Shown here: piece after piece, positions 60,962-64,000 of the stretch | How the letters are laid out: the number at the start of each line of letters is the position of its first letter | Numbering within the stretch: position 1 is the first letter of the stretch | Origin: Micavibrio sp. UBA6147 | GTDB lineage: Bacteria; Pseudomonadota; Alphaproteobacteria; Micavibrionales; UBA1664 | Length of the DNA: 64,000 nucleotides | NCBI GenBank assembly: GCA_002423185.1 | Contig: DIUX01000002.1 | Span: forward strand, 124,001 to 188,000 | Direction of reading: 5' to 3' | Notes under the pieces: generated by a model | Database searches by the model: none | The model's input: only the letters and a program-made list of their open reading frames with translations | Told to the model about the DNA's origin: nothing | Translations under genes and position numbers: made by a program

Positions 60962-62812
60962 TTACGGCTTGAACGAAGGGATTGAGGGTTGCCGGACCAG
61001 ATTGGGATGATGAATGGCTGCTGTCGCTTGACGCAGCCATTCTTTCGTTGGGGCGTCCAGATCAGGCGCAAGCGTCGCATAAACGCGGGCATGATAGGCG
61101 TTGAGCCACGCAAGCTCATCCGCATTCATAAGCGCCGCATCAATCGCGCGGTGGTCAAACGGCACAAGGGTGATGGTGTCGAAACACAGCATCTCTTGCT
61201 CGGCCTTCGCGCCGTTCGGGGCAACCCACGGGCGCACGATGATTTCATTTTCAAGCCTTATGCCGTAATGACCTTCTTTGTAATAGCCGGGCTCGTTCGA
61301 CAAGAACATCCCTTCGCGCAAAGGCTCCCTCACACGCGGGCTGATGCCGCACGGGCCTTCATGCACATCCATGTAAAACCCGATTCCATGCCCCGTTCCA
61401 TGGGCGAAATTCACCCCGTCCGCCCATAACGCCGCCCGCGCCAGCGTGTCGAGCTGCGCCCCCGTTGTTCCCTTCGGAAACACCGCGCGAGCAAGATTGA
61501 TATGACCTTTGAGGGCGAGGGTATAGCGGCGCTTCATCTCGTCATCCACAGTGCCGACAACAATGGCGCGGGTAATGTCGGTTTGCCCGTCCTTGCTCTG
61601 TGCCCCGCTATCCAGCAGCAAGAAATTATCGCGCGTAATCACGTCGCCGCGGCCTTCGCTGTGATAATGCATATTCGCGCCATTTTTCGCCCATCCCGCA
61701 ATCGGGCCATAGCCATGCTGGTGAAACATCGGGTCTTCGCGGCGGAATTTATCCAAAACATCGGAGGCGTCCATCTCGGCAACCGGCGTGCCGCCCGCCG
61801 CCACCGGCAAATTTTTGTCCATCCAATGCAAGAATTTCACCCATGCCAGAGAATCCCGCTTATGCGCGATACGTAAATTATCCTGCTCCACCGCGTTTTT
61901 CATCGCCTTCATAAGAGCGGAGGGGTCGCGCATTTCCTTGATTGCGCCTTGCTGGCTGGTGACTTTGAGCTTAAAGCTCTGCGCCGCGCGGGCGGGGTCG
62001 AGGCCGATCACGTCCTTCGCCGCGACAAACCCGTTTAACACCTTGTCAAAATCCTGTGGCGCGTGAAGGCGTACATCCTTGCCCAAATGGGCTTTGACCT
62101 GCGCATCCAGCTTCGCCTCATCAATGAACAAATCCACACTGCCGTCCTTGGCGTTAATAATCGCGATGCATTGAACGGTCGGGCTGTGGCGCGTGTCGTT
62201 GCCGCGAATATTGAGGAGCCAGCAAATCGAATCCGTCGCCGCGACAATGAACCGATCCGCACCCGCTTCGCTCAGTTCCTTCGCCACATCGGCGCGTTTA
62301 TCGGCGCTCGCAACGCCCGCATATTTCAACTCATGGATAAACGCTTTTTCGCACGGCTCGGCGGGCTGGTTTGTCCAGATTTTGTCCACGGGATTGCCGT
62401 TTGTCGCGACCAGTTCAATGCCCGCTTTTTTGCATTGCGCCGCCATTTGTTCGGCGTCCTCAACCGTGTGCAAATCGGGGTCAAAGCCAAGGCGCATCCC
62501 TTTTTTCATGGTGCGGATCGCCCACGCCATCGGGCTTTCTTTGCCGAAATCACCATATTCATACAAGGTTCCGTCCACTTGTTCACGGATGGTGATGGCA
62601 TAACGCGGGTCGGTCATCGCCACGGCCTTGTCCTGAAGCACCACCGCATAGCCCGCAGACCCCGTAAAACCGGTCAGGAATTTTAGCCGCTCATCATGGT
62701 CGGTGGGATATTTGCTTTGGTACTTATCGGCGCGCGGGATGATAAGACCGTCCAGCTTGTCCGCCGCCATTGCATCGCGCAATTGTTGCAATTTTTTTTG
62801 ATATTCAGACAT
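60962..62812 (-). CDS. M24 family Xaa-Pro aminopeptidase (aminopeptidase P)
   Basis: 616 residues, the long three-domain form like eukaryotic XPNPEP1. Two creatinase-like N-terminal domains (starting QLRDAMAADKLDGLIIPRAD, with FLTGFTGSAGYAVV) precede the catalytic pita-bread domain. Metal ligands are visible: LLDSGAQSKDGQTDITRA (two Asp), GTGHGIGFYMDVHEGP (His), NEPGYYKEGHYGIRLEN (Glu) and a later Glu in the C-terminal region. It removes N-terminal residues before proline from peptides. Divergent from mipZ with only 38 bases between starts. A link with peptide import by the yej system is possible. Confidence 0.92.
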   Translation of the reverse strand: MSEYQKKLQQLRDAMAADKLDGLIIPRADKYQSKYPTDHDERLKFLTGFTGSAGYAVVLQDKAVAMTDPRYAITIREQVDGTLYEYGDFGKESPMAWAIRTMKKGMRLGFDPDLHTVEDAEQMAAQCKKAGIELVATNGNPVDKIWTNQPAEPCEKAFIHELKYAGVASADKRADVAKELSEAGADRFIVAATDSICWLLNIRGNDTRHSPTVQCIAIINAKDGSVDLFIDEAKLDAQVKAHLGKDVRLHAPQDFDKVLNGFVAAKDVIGLDPARAAQSFKLKVTSQQGAIKEMRDPSALMKAMKNAVEQDNLRIAHKRDSLAWVKFLHWMDKNLPVAAGGTPVAEMDASDVLDKFRREDPMFHQHGYGPIAGWAKNGANMHYHSEGRGDVITRDNFLLLDSGAQSKDGQTDITRAIVVGTVDDEMKRRYTLALKGHINLARAVFPKGTTGAQLDTLARAALWADGVNFAHGTGHGIGFYMDVHEGPCGISPRVREPLREGMFLSNEPGYYKEGHYGIRLENEIIVRPWVAPNGAKAEQEMLCFDTITLVPFDHRAIDAALMNADELAWLNAYHARVYATLAPDLDAPTKEWLRQATAAIHHPNLVRQPSIPSFKP

Positions 62813-62850
62813 AGCCAGCTCCCGATCTTTGCGTTACCCTTGTTTTTAAC

Positions 62851-63726
62851 ATGGAATCATTGAACCCAGATTCACAATTACCGACAGATTACGCCCATAT
62901 TATTGTGTTTGGCAATGAAAAGGGCGGATCGGGCAAATCAACCGCCGCGATGCATGTCGCGATTGGGTTGCTGCGCCTTGGCTATACGGTCGGCACTCTT
63001 GACCTTGACGCGCGCCAAGGCACGCTCACCCGCATCATGAAAAACCGCTGGGCGTATGTTCATAAACATCAAATTGCCCTGCCCGACCCGTTGCATATGC
63101 TCATCGACAAAAGCACCGCGGACACGTTGGAGGCTCAGCAACAGCAAGAAAAAGACTTCATGGATATGGCGATCAGTGAGCTTCGCGCCAGTTGCGACTT
63201 CGTCGTCATCGACACACCAGGGACAGACAGCCACCTCAGCCGCCTCGCCCACGGCTTGGCCGACACTTTGGTCACGCCGGTGAATGACAGCTTGATCGAC
63301 CTTGACCTCATCGCCGACATCGACCCCGACGATCTCACCATCAAAGGCCCCAGCATCTATACCAAAATGGTCACCGAACAACGCGCCAAAAAACGCGCCG
63401 CGCCGCCACCCTTTAACACCGATATCCATTGGATTGTGATGCGCAATCGCCGCAGCCATCTCGCCATGAAACATAAGAGCGAGATTGAAACCGTCCTGCG
63501 CGCCGCCGCCGAACAATTCGACTTTACCTATCAGCAGGGCTTTGGCGAGCGGGTGATTTTCCGTGAATTGTTTTTAAAGGGTTTGACTCTTCTTGACCTC
63601 CGCCACAGCGCCGAAAAACGCGGCAGCATGACAATGTCGGAACTCAGCGCCCGCCAAGAGGTTCGCTCCCTCCTCAACGCCATCAATCCGGCGAAGATCA
63701 AAGGATACCGCAACCACGCGGCGTAG
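62851..63726 (+). CDS. mipZ: Division-plane positioning ATPase MipZ
   Basis: 291 residues, ParA/MinD superfamily. The deviant P-loop is GNEKGGSGKST (residues 21-31), followed by VGTLDLDARQGTLTRIMKNR. VVIDTPGTDSHLSRLAHGLADTLVTPVNDSLIDLDLI and the FRELFLKGLTLLDL segment match MipZ closely. In Caulobacter MipZ forms bipolar gradients from ParB at the origins and blocks FtsZ polymerisation except at midcell. No ribosome binding site is evident upstream. This is restricted to Alphaproteobacteria. Confidence 0.93.
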   Translation: MESLNPDSQLPTDYAHIIVFGNEKGGSGKSTAAMHVAIGLLRLGYTVGTLDLDARQGTLTRIMKNRWAYVHKHQIALPDPLHMLIDKSTADTLEAQQQQEKDFMDMAISELRASCDFVVIDTPGTDSHLSRLAHGLADTLVTPVNDSLIDLDLIADIDPDDLTIKGPSIYTKMVTEQRAKKRAAPPPFNTDIHWIVMRNRRSHLAMKHKSEIETVLRAAAEQFDFTYQQGFGERVIFRELFLKGLTLLDLRHSAEKRGSMTMSELSARQEVRSLLNAINPAKIKGYRNHAA

Positions 63727-63747
63727 CCGTCCGATGCGGCATAGCCC

Positions 63748-64000
63748 CTACAAAGATTGCTTCAAAATCCGTCCGAGCCATTCTTGGGGGCTCCGTCCAC
63801 CCGCCCCGCGGGAGGCGATTTGACGCGCCAGTTTCAGGCGGTTTCGCCCTTCATCCTCATGCCCGCCCCGCATCCATTCACTCAAGAACACAGGGTCAAG
63901 CTCGGGGTGCCATGAAATTAAGGTTGCCTGACCGCCCTTTGTCCCGACGGGGCAAGACACACCAGCAATCGACCGCGCCGGCGTCGCGGTATCGTTGGTG
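63748..64000 (-). CDS. Class I glutamine-amidotransferase-like protein, C-terminal fragment
   Basis: The frame is open to the window edge, so the N-terminal part is missing. The visible end reads GGQATLISWHPELDP, where W-H-P-E matches the catalytic His-x-Glu of class I glutamine amidotransferase / C26 peptidase folds. It continues with a charged helix. The nucleophile elbow is outside the window. Gamma-glutamyl-GABA hydrolase-type enzymes are the closest idea. Convergent with mipZ, 21 bases between stops. Confidence 0.45.
   Translation of the reverse strand, partial: TNDTATPARSIAGVSCPVGTKGGQATLISWHPELDPVFLSEWMRGGHEDEGRNRLKLARQIASRGAGGRSPQEWLGRILKQSL

Overview
The window reads as a chromosomal segment of an alphaproteobacterium. 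Lineage markers are a GapR/DUF2312 nucleoid protein, the cell-cycle regulator CtrA, the division-positioning ATPase MipZ, a COQ9-type ubiquinone protein, and the gene block mfd, sdhE, recG, DUF502. LPS functions (an O-antigen ligase/polymerase fragment, LpxR-like lipid A deacylase, KdsB) mark it as Gram-negative. A polar flagellum is indicated by FlhF, FlhG, FlhA, FliI, FliJ and a FliK-like protein. An orphan DotI/IcmL-like protein and the overall mixture would suit a Micavibrio-like or Rhodospirillales-like organism, but the genus cannot be fixed from this sequence. No rRNA, tRNA, CRISPR array, prophage or insertion sequence was recognised.

Layout. 1-7.5 kb: O-antigen ligase end, an unknown coiled-coil protein, a long simple-sequence-repeat tract, gapR, N-formylglutamate amidohydrolase, a DotI/IcmL-like protein, COQ9 and a PAS sensor kinase whose H-box histidine is replaced. 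7.5-15 kb: UbiB/ABC1 kinase-like protein, LpxR, arginase, FliK-like protein, M48 peptidase. 15-19.3 kb: flhG, flhF and flhA on the minus strand. 19.4-27.3 kb: dapB, an Ada-like alkyltransferase, bactofilin, a small possible lipoprotein, a DUF2157/GDYXXLXY membrane pair, a mini HAD-like protein. 27.3-34.4 kb: mfd, sdhE, recG, DUF502. 34.6-38.7 kb: two large proteins of unknown function and two overlapping stand-alone receiver proteins. 38.8-42.4 kb: fliJ and fliI divergent from ctrA, then pgsA. 43-45.7 kb: pyrD, a HAD phosphatase, a low-molecular-weight tyrosine phosphatase.

45.7-59.7 kb is the most unusual region. It is a dispersed yejA-yejB-yejE-yejF peptide ABC importer. Between its parts lie kdsB, a phosphatase-fold protein, two acetyltransferase-like proteins, an M20 amidohydrolase, a succinylglutamate-desuccinylase-type deacylase and an ArsC-like protein. 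I suggest, as inference, that it imports and processes peptides or acylated amino acids.

59.8-64 kb: rpsU, whose conserved N-terminus falls on an ATA codon behind a near-perfect Shine-Dalgarno; a small unknown gene; an M24 aminopeptidase P; mipZ; and the end of a glutamine-amidotransferase-like gene.

The best regulatory reading is the fliI/ctrA intergenic region: a perfect TTAA-N7-TTAA CtrA box among five TTAA motifs, followed by three GANTC sites in 35 bp. This is the expected wiring for CtrA autoregulation and CcrM-methylation timing, and it links the flagellar genes to the cell-cycle circuit.
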